NCBI RefSeq assembly: GCF_006717045.1
Contig: NZ_VFPH01000002.1
Location: 1 to 64,000, forward strand
Length of the DNA: 64,000 nt
Direction: 5' to 3'
Origin: Pseudonocardia cypriaca
GTDB taxonomy: Bacteria > Actinomycetota > Actinomycetes > Mycobacteriales > Pseudonocardiaceae
The first letter of the stretch is position 1. Each line of letters begins with the position of its first letter. Positions 1-8,600 of the stretch are shown here, one piece after another. The translations under genes and the position numbers were made by a program. A model generated the notes under the pieces. The model saw nothing but the letters and a program-made list of their open reading frames with translations, did not search any database and was not told the origin of the DNA.

Positions 1-1
1 T

Positions 2-589
2 AAGGTCCTCACCACGCTGGACCTGCAGGATGCCGTGCTCGTCGGCTTCTCGATGGGCACCGGCGAGGTGGCCCGCTACCTCGCGCGCCACGGCTCCGGC
101 CGGGTGGCGAAGGCCGTCTTCCTGGCCTCGCTCGAGCCGTACCTGATCAAGACCTCGGACAACCCCACCGGCGTCGACCAGTCCGTCTTCGACGGGATCC
201 TCGCCACCGCCCGCAGTGATCGCTACGCCTGGTTCACCCAGTTCTACCAGGACTTCTACAACCTCGACGAGACGCTCGGGTCGCGGATCAGCGAGGAGGC
301 CCTGCGCAACAGCTGGAACGTCGCCGCGGGCGCGGGCGCACTGGCGTCGTGGGCCGTGGTGCCGACCTGGGGCACCGACTTCCGGGCCGACATCGACAAG
401 ATCGACGTGCCTGCGCTCATCGTGCACGGCACCCACGACCGGATCCTGCCGATCGACGCCACCGGCCGGGAGTTCACCAAGCGCCTCCCGAACGCCCGCT
501 ACGTCGAGATCGAGGGCGCGCCGCACGGCATGCTGTGGACGCACGGCGACGAGGTCAGCGACCTGCTCGTGGAGTTCCTCGCGAGCTGA
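2..589 (+). CDS. Alpha/beta hydrolase, 5'-truncated by window edge
   Basis: The reading frame is open from base 2, so the N-terminus lies outside the window and about 195 residues remain. The nucleophile elbow G-F-S-M-G follows the strand AVLV, the acid is probably the Asp of HGTHDRILP, and the catalytic His is in GAPHGM near the C-terminus. This order and the short cap region (YAWFTQFYQDFYN) resemble non-haem chloroperoxidase/arylesterase-type hydrolases, which are cytosolic serine esterases. The substrate cannot be told. A hairpin at 601-637 follows the stop by 12 bases and probably ends the transcript. An in-frame ATG at 35 would cut away the strand before the nucleophile, so it is not the true start. 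Confidence 0.85.
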   Translation, partial: KVLTTLDLQDAVLVGFSMGTGEVARYLARHGSGRVAKAVFLASLEPYLIKTSDNPTGVDQSVFDGILATARSDRYAWFTQFYQDFYNLDETLGSRISEEALRNSWNVAAGAGALASWAVVPTWGTDFRADIDKIDVPALIVHGTHDRILPIDATGREFTKRLPNARYVEIEGAPHGMLWTHGDEVSDLLVEFLAS

Positions 590-600
590 CACGGGCCGCG

Positions 601-637
601 GGTGATCGTCGGCCCGCTCATCGGGCTGACGATCACC
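601..637 (+). terminator. Hairpin terminator candidate after the hydrolase
   Basis: Two 16-base arms (601-616 and 622-637) are complementary except for one position, with a 5-base loop. The stem starts 12 bases after the hydrolase stop and ends 23 bases before the CBS gene. No T-tract follows, which is common for actinobacterial terminators. It could also act as a 5' leader structure for the CBS gene. Confidence 0.55.
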
Positions 638-660
638 GCCGGCGCCGCTACGGTCACCGC

Positions 661-1491
661 ATGGCTCTGCGCGCACGGGACATCATGACGACCCGCGTGG
701 TCACCGTCGGCCCCGACGACACCCTCGACGTGGCCGTGCACAAGATGACCGAGCTCAGGTTCAGCGCCCTGCCGGTGATCGACCGGAGGTTCCGGCTCGT
801 CGGGATGGTCAGCCTGCTCGACGTGCTGCGCCACCGGGAGGAGGGCGGCACCGACTCGACACGGGTCGGCGCCGTGATGAACCCCGACGTGCTGTCCGTC
901 CCACCGCGGGCGAGCGTCAGCCTGCTGGCCCACCGCCTCCGCTCCTACGGGGAGCTGCGGGTGATGCCCGTGGTGGACGGCACCGTGCTCGTCGGGATCG
1001 TCACGCGCAGCGACCTGCTGCGCGCCCGGTCCCGGCCCGGCCCGCTCACGCGCCTGACCCAGCGATTCCGCGGCGACGACGACCTCGTCGGCGCGCTGCC
1101 CATCCGCCGGAAGGCGCCCGCCCACCCCGGCACCGGCCGCGTGCGCGACGCGATGACCACCGACGTCGTCACCGCCCGCGTCACCGACCAGGTCGAAGCG
1201 ATCGCCGCCCGGCTGGTCGAGCTGCGGCACCGATCGCTTCCGGTCGTCGACGAGCGACAGCAGCTGGTCGGGCTCGTCAGCGAGGCCGACCTCCTCGGCA
1301 AGGAGCCGCTGTCGGGGCGCGCGAGCGGCCGCACCGTCGGGTCGGTCATGACGAAGGACGTCGTCACGCTCTCACCGGAGGACTCCATCTCCAGCGCCCG
1401 GCTCCTCATCGCCGAGCACGGGCTGCGCATGGTGCCCGTGGTGGAGGGCGGCCGGGTGGTGGGTGTGCTGAGTCGGAGCGATCTCGTCTAG
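661..1491 (+). CDS. Four-CBS-domain protein
   Basis: This 276-residue protein is made only of CBS motifs. Two pairs are visible: MALRARDIMTTRVVTV to about residue 120, and VRDAMTTDVVTARVTD to the C-terminus, joined by a charged linker around residues 122-160. Each motif has the D-x-M start and the later LxGhVxxxDLL segment. CBS pairs bind adenosine nucleotides and act as energy or ionic-strength sensors, but no effector domain is attached, so the partner is unknown. The ATG at 661 was chosen because the first CBS motif begins right there; the frame is open further upstream but that part has no family features. Its TAG stop interlocks with the opposing sialidase stop (CTAG, 1488-1491). Confidence 0.88.
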   Translation: MALRARDIMTTRVVTVGPDDTLDVAVHKMTELRFSALPVIDRRFRLVGMVSLLDVLRHREEGGTDSTRVGAVMNPDVLSVPPRASVSLLAHRLRSYGELRVMPVVDGTVLVGIVTRSDLLRARSRPGPLTRLTQRFRGDDDLVGALPIRRKAPAHPGTGRVRDAMTTDVVTARVTDQVEAIAARLVELRHRSLPVVDERQQLVGLVSEADLLGKEPLSGRASGRTVGSVMTKDVVTLSPEDSISSARLLIAEHGLRMVPVVEGGRVVGVLSRSDLV

Positions 1492-2519
1492 AGGGAGCCG
1501 ACCGGCACCTCGGCCAGCACGATCCCGCGCCGCTGCCAGGTGTAGCTGACCAGGAGCCGATCGCCGTCGAGCACCGCCGTCGGGTAGGAGTACTCCCCCG
1601 CACCGCTGGTCACCACGCCGCCGTCGCCCGGGGCGAAGCCTCCTGCCGGACCGGCGCCGTCGTCGAGGACCAGCGCCCGCCGCCAGCTCCACCCGTCGTC
1701 GTCGGACACGGAGACCACGAGCGGGCAGCGCGGCCCCCAGTCGGTCGTCGACGGGTTGTGCACGCAGGCCACCCGGCCCGACGGCAGCGCGACGGCGGAG
1801 AGCCCGGAGTTGCCGTTCGGCAGTCCGGTGGGCTCGGCGGCCGTCCAGGTGCGCCCGCCGTCGGGCGAGCCGGACCGGTGCGCGCGGCCCTCGGTGCTGC
1901 GCATCAGCGCCACCGGACCGGAGCGGCCCCACCAGAGCGCGGGCTGGATGTGGCCCGCGCCCCGCAGGCCCGAGCGGTCCACGGGGATCGGCGCCCGCTC
2001 CCAGGTGCGCCCGCCGTCGGCCGAGACGTCGACGAACGGGCTGAAGCGTGGCCGCTCCCCCCACTCCTCGACCGAGGCCGGTGCGAGCCAGAGCCCGTCC
2101 GGCGTGACGAGTGGCGGGTTCTTCACCGGGCCGCGGCCGCCGGAGCGGTCGCCGGGCACCAGCTCCCGCACCGGTTCCCAGGTTCCGCCGCCGTCGTGCG
2201 AGCGGCTGACGAGCGTGACCCACTCCGAGATCCGGGCGCCCACCTTGCAGAAGAGCCAGAGCGCTCTGCTGTCTGCTCGCTCCGCGGAGCTCCGCTCGGT
2301 GTCGGGGCCGGGCGCGAGCACCGGGTTCCAGTGGGCCACGTTCCGCCCGGTGTCGAGCACGCGGGTGCCGCCCGGCCCGGCGACGTGGATCCGGTTGTCG
2401 GGCGTGCCCTCGCGGGTGCCGGCGAACCAGGCGACGACCGGGCGCCCGCCGGCAACCGCGACCGTCGAGGCGTGGCACTGCCTCCCCTCGTCGAGGGTCG
2501 GGAAGGAACGCGTGATCAC
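1488..2519 (-). CDS. Exo-alpha-sialidase/BNR-repeat family protein
   Basis: A 343-residue beta-propeller protein with at least four Asp-box motifs (S-x-D-x-G-x-T-W type): SHDGGGTW, SADGGRTW, SPDGGRTW and a diverged SDDDGWSW. The N-terminal CHAST...VVAWFAGTREG block is typical of the BNR-type sialidase-like group. No signal peptide is visible, so it is probably cytosolic and acts on imported substrate. The GTG start at 2519 overlaps the lyase stop in GTGA, which suggests translational coupling; longer in-frame starts would run through the lyase gene. Pairing with a DapA/NanA-type lyase, an FCD regulator and a transporter supports sugar-acid catabolism. Sialic acid itself is only one option, and some family members are not glycosidases. 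Confidence 0.8.
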   Translation of the reverse strand: MITRSFPTLDEGRQCHASTVAVAGGRPVVAWFAGTREGTPDNRIHVAGPGGTRVLDTGRNVAHWNPVLAPGPDTERSSAERADSRALWLFCKVGARISEWVTLVSRSHDGGGTWEPVRELVPGDRSGGRGPVKNPPLVTPDGLWLAPASVEEWGERPRFSPFVDVSADGGRTWERAPIPVDRSGLRGAGHIQPALWWGRSGPVALMRSTEGRAHRSGSPDGGRTWTAAEPTGLPNGNSGLSAVALPSGRVACVHNPSTTDWGPRCPLVVSVSDDDGWSWRRALVLDDGAGPAGGFAPGDGGVVTSGAGEYSYPTAVLDGDRLLVSYTWQRRGIVLAEVPVGSL

Positions 2520-3391
2520 GCGACCGGCACGGGCCCCGCGAGCCGGGCGATGCGCTCCAGGGCAGCGGGCGGGACGTCCGGGGACGGCATGCGCAGCGTG
2601 CCGGTGCCGTGGCCGAGGTGGCGCAGCGCCGCCTTGATGCCCTCGACCGTGCCCCCGAGGGCGTCGAGCACGGCGTCCGCGCGGACCTGGGCGGCCCGCT
2701 CGGCCTCGGCGTCCCCCGCGGCCACGGCGTCGGCCAGCGCCGTGAACGGCTCCGGGAACGCCGCCGACAGCCCTGACACGATCCCCGCCCCGCCTGCGCG
2801 CACGACCGCGGGCAGGGTGGTGTCGGCGCCGGACCACAGCCGGGCACCGGCCGGCAGCGCGGCGACGAACTCCGCGAGCCGCTCGTTCGCCGCCCCCGAC
2901 AGCTTCACGCCGGCCAGCCCGACCTCCGCGGCCAGCTCGCCGAACCGCGCCGGGTCGAGGACCACGCCGGTGCGTTCGGTGAACAGGTACCCGTACACCA
3001 GCGCCTCGCCGGCCGCGTCGACCACGGCGGCCATGTGCCGGGCCACCGCAGCGGGGTCCACCGGGAGGTAGTACGGCGTCAGCGCCGCGATGCGGCGGGC
3101 ACCGAGCCCGACCGCGTCGCGGGTGAGCGCCACCGACTCGCGGGTGCTCGCCGCACCCACGTGGACCACCACCCGGTCCGGGCCGTGGGCGTCGAGGGCC
3201 AGCTCGGTGAGCGTTCGCCGCTCGGCGCGGTCGAGCGCGGGGAACTCGCCGGTGGTGCCGGCCACGAACACGCCGTCGACGCGTCCCGCGAGCGCGGCGT
3301 GGTGCGCGACCGTGGTCTCCCGGTCGAGCTCACCGTCCTCGTCGAAGAAGGTCGGGACGGCGGCCAGCACCTCGGCCCTCGACTGCGGCAT
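2516..3391 (-). CDS. DapA/NanA-family class I lyase
   Basis: 291 residues with the TIM-barrel DHDPS/N-acetylneuraminate lyase pattern: substrate-carboxylate loop GTTGE (about residues 45-49), the ALTPYY strand, the catalytic Tyr region LVYGYLF, and the Schiff-base lysine in GVKLSG (about residue 160). The family makes or breaks C-C bonds next to pyruvate. The operon with a sialidase-like protein and an FCD regulator argues for a catabolic aldolase or dehydratase and not for lysine biosynthesis. A strong GAGGGAG ribosome site precedes the ATG. It lies 30 bases after the regulator and overlaps the sialidase gene by 4 bases. The exact substrate (sialic acid, 2-keto-3-deoxy acid or similar) is not readable. 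Confidence 0.88.
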   Translation of the reverse strand: MPQSRAEVLAAVPTFFDEDGELDRETTVAHHAALAGRVDGVFVAGTTGEFPALDRAERRTLTELALDAHGPDRVVVHVGAASTRESVALTRDAVGLGARRIAALTPYYLPVDPAAVARHMAAVVDAAGEALVYGYLFTERTGVVLDPARFGELAAEVGLAGVKLSGAANERLAEFVAALPAGARLWSGADTTLPAVVRAGGAGIVSGLSAAFPEPFTALADAVAAGDAEAERAAQVRADAVLDALGGTVEGIKAALRHLGHGTGTLRMPSPDVPPAALERIARLAGPVPVA

Positions 3392-3421
3392 GGGTCTCCC
3401 TCGGTTCGTACGTTCTCGTGC

Positions 3422-4093
3422 TCAGGAGGCTCGGCGGGTGCGCTCGGCGAGCACCGTGCGCATGCGGCCGCACGAGCCGGCGAGGTGCTCGTCCAGCGCG
3501 GCCAGCGCGGGCTGGAGCTCGCCCCTGCGGACGATCTCGGCGAGGTCGGCGTGGTCCTGCGCGATCGGGTCGAGGTCGCGGTCGGTGGTGTTGGTGACGG
3601 CGAGCATCGCGGCGAAGAGCGGCCGGTGCAGCGCCCAGGTGGCGGCCAGCCTGCGGTTGCCGCCCAGGTCGTAGAAGCCGCTGTGGAAGTCGAGGTCGGC
3701 GGCGGCGAACGCGGGCGGGTCGGCATCGGCGGCCGCTGCGCGCATCCGGGCCACCGCGCCGTCGAGGGGCGTCCAGTCGACGTCCGCCCGCCGCGCGATC
3801 ACGTCCTGCACCGCCCGCGACTCCAGTGCGCCGCGCACGGCGTACAGCTCGACGATGTCGTCCTCGGACAGCCCGCGGACGTAGACGCCGCGCCTGCGGG
3901 TCTCCACGAGACCCTCCAGCTCCAGCTGGCGCAGCGCGTCGCGGACCGGGCCGCGGCTCACCCCGAAGCGCTCGGCCATCCACCCCTCGACCAGGTGGGT
4001 GCCCGGCTCCAGCTCGCCGCGCACGATCAGCGCGCGCACCTGGGCGAGCAGCTGCTCGCCCAACGGCGGCCGGTGGACGGGGCTGACGATCAT
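3422..4093 (-). CDS. GntR-family (FadR/FCD) transcription regulator
   Basis: About 223 residues. The N-terminal winged helix has the GntR signature (LVEGWMAERFGVSRGPVRDAL, then LEGLVETRRRGVYVRG). The C-terminal helical FCD domain carries the DLDFHSGFYDLGGN motif that holds metal and ligand residues. The ATG at 4093 was chosen because a clear GAGGAG site lies 6 bases ahead; a start at 4120 would add nine residues without a ribosome site. It is first in the regulator-lyase-sialidase operon and diverges from the transporter at 4220. It likely binds the nested palindrome at 4141-4172 and releases it on binding a sugar acid, as is usual for this family. Confidence 0.9.
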   Translation of the reverse strand: MIVSPVHRPPLGEQLLAQVRALIVRGELEPGTHLVEGWMAERFGVSRGPVRDALRQLELEGLVETRRRGVYVRGLSEDDIVELYAVRGALESRAVQDVIARRADVDWTPLDGAVARMRAAAADADPPAFAAADLDFHSGFYDLGGNRRLAATWALHRPLFAAMLAVTNTTDRDLDPIAQDHADLAEIVRRGELQPALAALDEHLAGSCGRMRTVLAERTRRAS

Positions 4094-4140
4094 CGACGCT
4101 CCTCGTTCGGGTGGGGCCACCCTAGGCGCTCGCGCGGTCG

Positions 4141-4172
4141 ACGGTCAACGTCAACCGTTGACGGTTAACCGT
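4141..4172. promoter_or_regulatory. Nested palindromic operator between regulator and transporter
   Basis: Inner arms GTCAAC (4150-4155) and GTTGAC (4157-4162) are perfect inverted copies around one base. Outer arms ACGGTCAAC (4141-4149) and GTTAACCGT (4164-4172) match at 8 of 9 positions around nearly the same centre. It lies 48 bases from each divergent start codon. GntR/FCD regulators bind such dyads, so this is the likely autoregulatory site controlling both directions. Confidence 0.65.
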
Positions 4173-4219
4173 AGACGAGTCATAGTTCCCGCACCCACCC
4201 TCTCGAGAAGGGCTGTCGC

Positions 4220-5569
4220 ATGGCCGCGACCGTCGCGCAACCAGATCGCCGCTACGCCTGGAAGGTCACGGCGTCGAGCTTCCTGGGCAACACGCTGGAG
4301 TACTACGACTTCCTGGTCTACGGCACCGCAGCAGCCGTCGTGTTCCCCCAGGTCTTCTTCCCCGACAGCAGCGGGTTCGTCGCGACCCTCGCCGCGTTCG
4401 GGACGTTCGCCGTCGGGTTCCTGGCCCGGCCCCTCGGCGGCCTGTTCTTCGGCCGCCGCGGCGACATGCACGGCCGCAAGAGCACGCTCCTCGTCACGCT
4501 CACCGTGATGGGCATCTCCACGATCCTGATCGGCCTGCTCCCCGGGTACGACACGATCGGCATCTGGGCGCCCGTGCTGCTGGTCGTGCTGCGCCTGGCA
4601 CAGGGCTTCGCCGTCGGCGGCGAGTGGGGCGGGTCGATGATCATCGTGCTGGAGTCGTCGCCGCCGAACCGGCGCGGGTTCTTCACGGCGTGGCCGAACA
4701 CCGGCGGGTTCTCCGCGCAGATCCTCATCACGCTGTCGTTCGCCTGGGTCTACACGCTGCCCGAGGCCGACCTGCTGTCCTGGGGCTGGCGGGTGCCGTT
4801 CCTGCTCTCGGCCGTGATCCTGGTCGTGACGTTCTGGATGCGACGCAGCCTCTCCGAGACCCCGGTCTTCCAGGAGTCGGTCGCCCCCACCACCGAGGAG
4901 CCGGGCGCACCGGCCGCCGCAGGCACGATCGTCGCGACGTTCCGCGACGACTGGCGCAACCTGCTGCTGATCCTCGGCCTGCGGTTCGCCGAGGCGCTCC
5001 CCTACTTCCTGCTCACCGTGTTCGCGCTGTCCTACGGCAACAAGGCGCTCGGGATCGACCGCGGCACCCTCAACAACGCCATCCTCGTGGTCTCCGTGCT
5101 GGCGTTCGTCTCACACGGCGTGTTCGCCGCGGTGTCGGACCGCATCGGCCGCCGCCCGGTCTACTTCTTCGGCTCCGTGGTCGTGTTCGTCATGGCCTTC
5201 CCGTTCTTCGGGCTGCTGCACACCGGGTCGTTCCTGCTGATCACGCTGGGCTACGTCCTGGTGCTCAACCTCGGGCACAACGCGATCAACGCGGTGCAGC
5301 CCGCGTTCTTCGCCGAGCTGTTCCCGGCCGACCGGCGCTACACCGGCGCCGCGGCGGGCCGGGAGATCGCCTCGATCCTCGCGGGCGGACTCACCCCGTT
5401 CGTCGCCACCGCCCTCGCCGGACCCGACGGCACCCGCTGGCCGCTCGTGGCCGGCTACGTGATGCTCGGCGCCGTGCTCTCCATGATCGCGGTGTGGAAG
5501 GCGCCGGAGACGTTCCGCCGCGACCTGCGCAAGACGAGCACCGAACCGAAGAGCGCTGCGGTCGGTTGA
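4220..5569 (+). CDS. MFS transporter, metabolite:H+ symporter (MHS) type
   Basis: 449 residues with about 12 hydrophobic segments. Family marks are the first helix LGNTLEYYDFLVYGTAAAV, the loop RPLGGLFFGRRGDMHGRKS (MFS motif A), the large helix pair around GGEWGGSMIIVLESSP, and the second-half repeat SDRIGRRP. This is the pattern of shikimate, citrate and alpha-ketoglutarate symporters, which import organic acids. It diverges from the FCD regulator across the palindrome at 4141-4172 and so is likely the uptake step for the lyase/sialidase module. An AAGG site lies about 10 bases before the ATG. A bidirectional terminator follows at 5573-5629. The substrate is inferred only from context. Confidence 0.9.
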   Translation: MAATVAQPDRRYAWKVTASSFLGNTLEYYDFLVYGTAAAVVFPQVFFPDSSGFVATLAAFGTFAVGFLARPLGGLFFGRRGDMHGRKSTLLVTLTVMGISTILIGLLPGYDTIGIWAPVLLVVLRLAQGFAVGGEWGGSMIIVLESSPPNRRGFFTAWPNTGGFSAQILITLSFAWVYTLPEADLLSWGWRVPFLLSAVILVVTFWMRRSLSETPVFQESVAPTTEEPGAPAAAGTIVATFRDDWRNLLLILGLRFAEALPYFLLTVFALSYGNKALGIDRGTLNNAILVVSVLAFVSHGVFAAVSDRIGRRPVYFFGSVVVFVMAFPFFGLLHTGSFLLITLGYVLVLNLGHNAINAVQPAFFAELFPADRRYTGAAAGREIASILAGGLTPFVATALAGPDGTRWPLVAGYVMLGAVLSMIAVWKAPETFRRDLRKTSTEPKSAAVG

Positions 5570-5572
5570 CCG

Positions 5573-5629
5573 TTCCGACGAACGGCGCGTTGGTCGGAAC
5601 CTATCCGACGAAGGCGCCGTTCGTCGGAA
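5573..5629. terminator. Bidirectional terminator with four TTCCGACGAA boxes
   Basis: Arms 5573-5588 and 5614-5629 are perfect 16-base inverted copies around a 25-base loop. The loop holds a second small stem (GTCGGA 5593-5598, TCCGAC 5604-5609). The decamer TTCCGACGAA or a one-base variant occurs four times, twice on each strand. It sits exactly between two converging genes (stops at 5569 and 5634), so it can end both transcripts. Confidence 0.75.
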
Positions 5630-5633
5630 ATGA

Positions 5634-8600
5634 TCAGCCTGGAACGGGCTCCGGGCGGCGGTACACGCGAGCCGCAGCGACCTGGCCGCTGCCGTCCGGG
5701 GGGTCCAGTCCGGCCAGCTGCCTCGCCACGCGGTCGTCGACCGACAGGTACTTGCGGCCCGCCCGCAGGTCGGCGTCGTTGCGCAACCGGATGATCAGCG
5801 GGAACGCGCTCAGCGCGCCCGCGTCGAACAGGCCCGTCGTGTAGATCAGCTGCACGCCGAGCGCGCGGGCCACGCCGAACTGCAGCTCCAGCAGGTAGCC
5901 CGCCGACGCACGGCCGATCGGGTTGTCGAGGAAGAGCACGCCCGCGTGCGCGCGCCTGCCCTGCCCGCGCTGGTGGGCGCGCAGCGCGGCCATCGTGCAG
6001 TAGAGGACGATCGCGGCCGTCAGCTGCTGCCCGCCGGAGAACACGTCGCGGATCTCCGAGACCCGCAGCCGCTCGGTGCGCAGCACCGCGTCCGGCTTGA
6101 GCATCTCGACGCGCACGCCCTTCGGCATCGCCGCGCGCACGCCCCGCAGCAGGAGCGACATCCCGTCCCGGCGGTCGCGGGCGTTCCCGGCGCGCTCCCC
6201 GGCGGTGCGGTCCACGACCTCGCCGAGCTCCTGCAGCAGGGCAGCGTCGTCGATCTCGTCGAAGCGGATGCGCAGGAACTGCTGGCCCGACCAGTCCGAC
6301 AGACCCTCGGGGAGCTCGGAGAGCCGTTGCGCGAGCCGCAGCGTGCGCAGGGCCTCCCCCACCATCCCCTGCAGCCGCGTGACGATCCCCGAGCGGTGCC
6401 GGCCGATCGTGGCGAGGTCGTCGTCGAGCGAGCGCAGGCGAGGTCGCAGGGCCTGCTCCCACTCGGCCGCGAGCCCCGGCATGTCCGCGCGGGCCACGCC
6501 GAGCAGGTGGCTGCGCACCGGGCTCGCCACCGAGGAGAAGCGGGTCTCCTGCGCGAACTGCGCCACCGCATCGACGGCCGTCCGCACCGCGCGCTCGGCG
6601 GCGGCCCGGTCCCGGGCCGCGTCCCGCACCGCGGCCCGCAGCTCCTTCCAGCGCGCCAGCGCGGCGTCGACGTCGCCGGCGAACGGCGCGGCGCCCGGCT
6701 CGGCGGCGCTCACCGCGGTGTCGTCCAGGCCGGCCACGACGTGCCGGAACCCCTCGGCCGACGCCTCGGCCGCCCGCCGCGCGGACTCGGCGGCGGTGGC
6801 CCCGTCCCGGGCGGCGCTCGCCTCGGTGGCGGCCGCCCGCCGGTCGCGCTCGGCCCGCTCGACCAGCTCGCGCCCGTGCTCGACGCCGGTGGGCTCGCCG
6901 TAGGGCTCGACCGACTGGGGACCGGCCGGGTAGCGAACGGCCTCGCGCTTCGCCACCGCGAGCTCGGCGCCCGCCTCCCGCAGCGTCTCCGCGCAGTGGG
7001 CGAGCACCGACCGGGCCTGGGCGGTCGCGGCCCGGCGGGCGGCGGGATCGGCCGCGTCGGGAGAGCGCAGCAGCGCGTCCGCGGTCGCCCGCACCTCGGC
7101 GGGCAGCTCGGCGAAGGCGCCCTGCGCGGCCCTCGCCTCCCGCTCCGCGTCGCCCAGGCGGGCGCGCAGGTCGGCATCGACCTCGGCGGCCGAGTACGCC
7201 GCCTCGGCGTTGCGGTACTCCGCCCGCAGCACCTCCAGCGCCACGTCCGGGGTCTCGCCGTCCGGCTCGCTGCCGTCGAGCGGCAGCTCGGCGAGCTCCG
7301 TGCGGCTCGAGTCGGCGACGGCCCGCTGCCGGTCGCGGCTGCGGCGGGCCTCGTCGGCGTCGTGGCGGGCATCGGCCGCCTCGGCACGCGCGGCCGCAGC
7401 CGCCGCCTCCGCGCGTTCGACGGCCGCGGTCGCGGACCGCACCTGCTCGTCCAGCTCGGGCCTGCGCCGCACCTCCGCCAGCAGCGGGGTGAGCGCCGCG
7501 GCGCGGGCCCGGGCCGTCTCGGCGGCGGCGGCGAGCCGGGGTGCGTCCTGCTCCAGGTGGTCGGCCCGCTCGTCGAGCGCGCTGACCTCGGCATCGGCCA
7601 GCTCCGCCTCCCGGGCAGCGCCGGCGAGGGCCGAGCGCGCGGAGTCGACGGTCTCCTCGAGCGCGTCGCGCTCCCCCACCGGGTGCCGCTCCCGCCAAGC
7701 GCGCAGCCGGGCGAGCAGGGCGCGGTCCGCTTCCAGGCGGACGCCGAGCGACTCCAGCGCCGCCGCACGTTGCGCGGTCTCGCGTTCCAGCTCCTCGCGG
7801 ACCTGGTCGGCCGCCGCCTCGTCGACCATCGCCGGGTTGGGCGGCACCACGAAGTCGACGCCCGGGGCGCTCCCGCCGGCCTCCACGGCCGACGTGGCGC
7901 CCACGACCACCGCCGCGCACGGCAGCAGCCGCGCCCGCTCCAGCTCCTCCCGCGCCCGCGGTGCGTCCTCGGGGTTGTTGAGCAGCACGCCCGCCACGAG
8001 GTGCGGCAGCCGCTCGACGGCGGCCGTGCGCTGTGCCTGCGGAAGCGTCGCGAGGTAGCGCCAGCCCGAGTACGCCGTGATCCCGGCACCCTCCAGCACC
8101 GCGAGCACCTGCTCGATCTCCGCCGGTTCGGGCAGCAGCCCGCCCGCGCCGAGTGCGCGCAGCGCCCGCGCGTCGCGGTCCTGCGCGGCGAGCAGCTCGG
8201 TGCGCCTGCGGTCCCCCGCCCCGATCGCCGCGAGGAGGCGCTCGTCGAGGGCGGACGCGTCGGTGTCCGGCCGGATCTCCTCGACGCCGAGCAGCTCGGC
8301 GAGGCGCGGCTCGCCGGCAAGTGCGTCGCGGGCGGCGATGGCATCGGCCAACGCCGACTCGGCACGTTCCGCGGTGGCCCGCGCGGCGTCCTCGGCGCGC
8401 CGGGCCGTGCCGCGGCTCTCGTCGGCCGCGCGGCGGGCGTGCCGCAGGCCGGTCAGCTCCGCGTGCAGGGCACCGACCTCCGCCTGGGCCGCTTCCGCCG
8501 CGCTCTCCGCGGCCGCGCCCGCCGCGGCCACGTCCGCCCCCTCCGCGAGGTGGCCCGCGGTCACGGTGACGGCGGTGCGCCGCTCGATCCGGGCCAGCTC

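Noticed and set aside
2516..3391. Lysine-biosynthesis dapA
   Set aside because: The operon with a sialidase-like protein, an FCD regulator and a divergent importer argues for catabolism.
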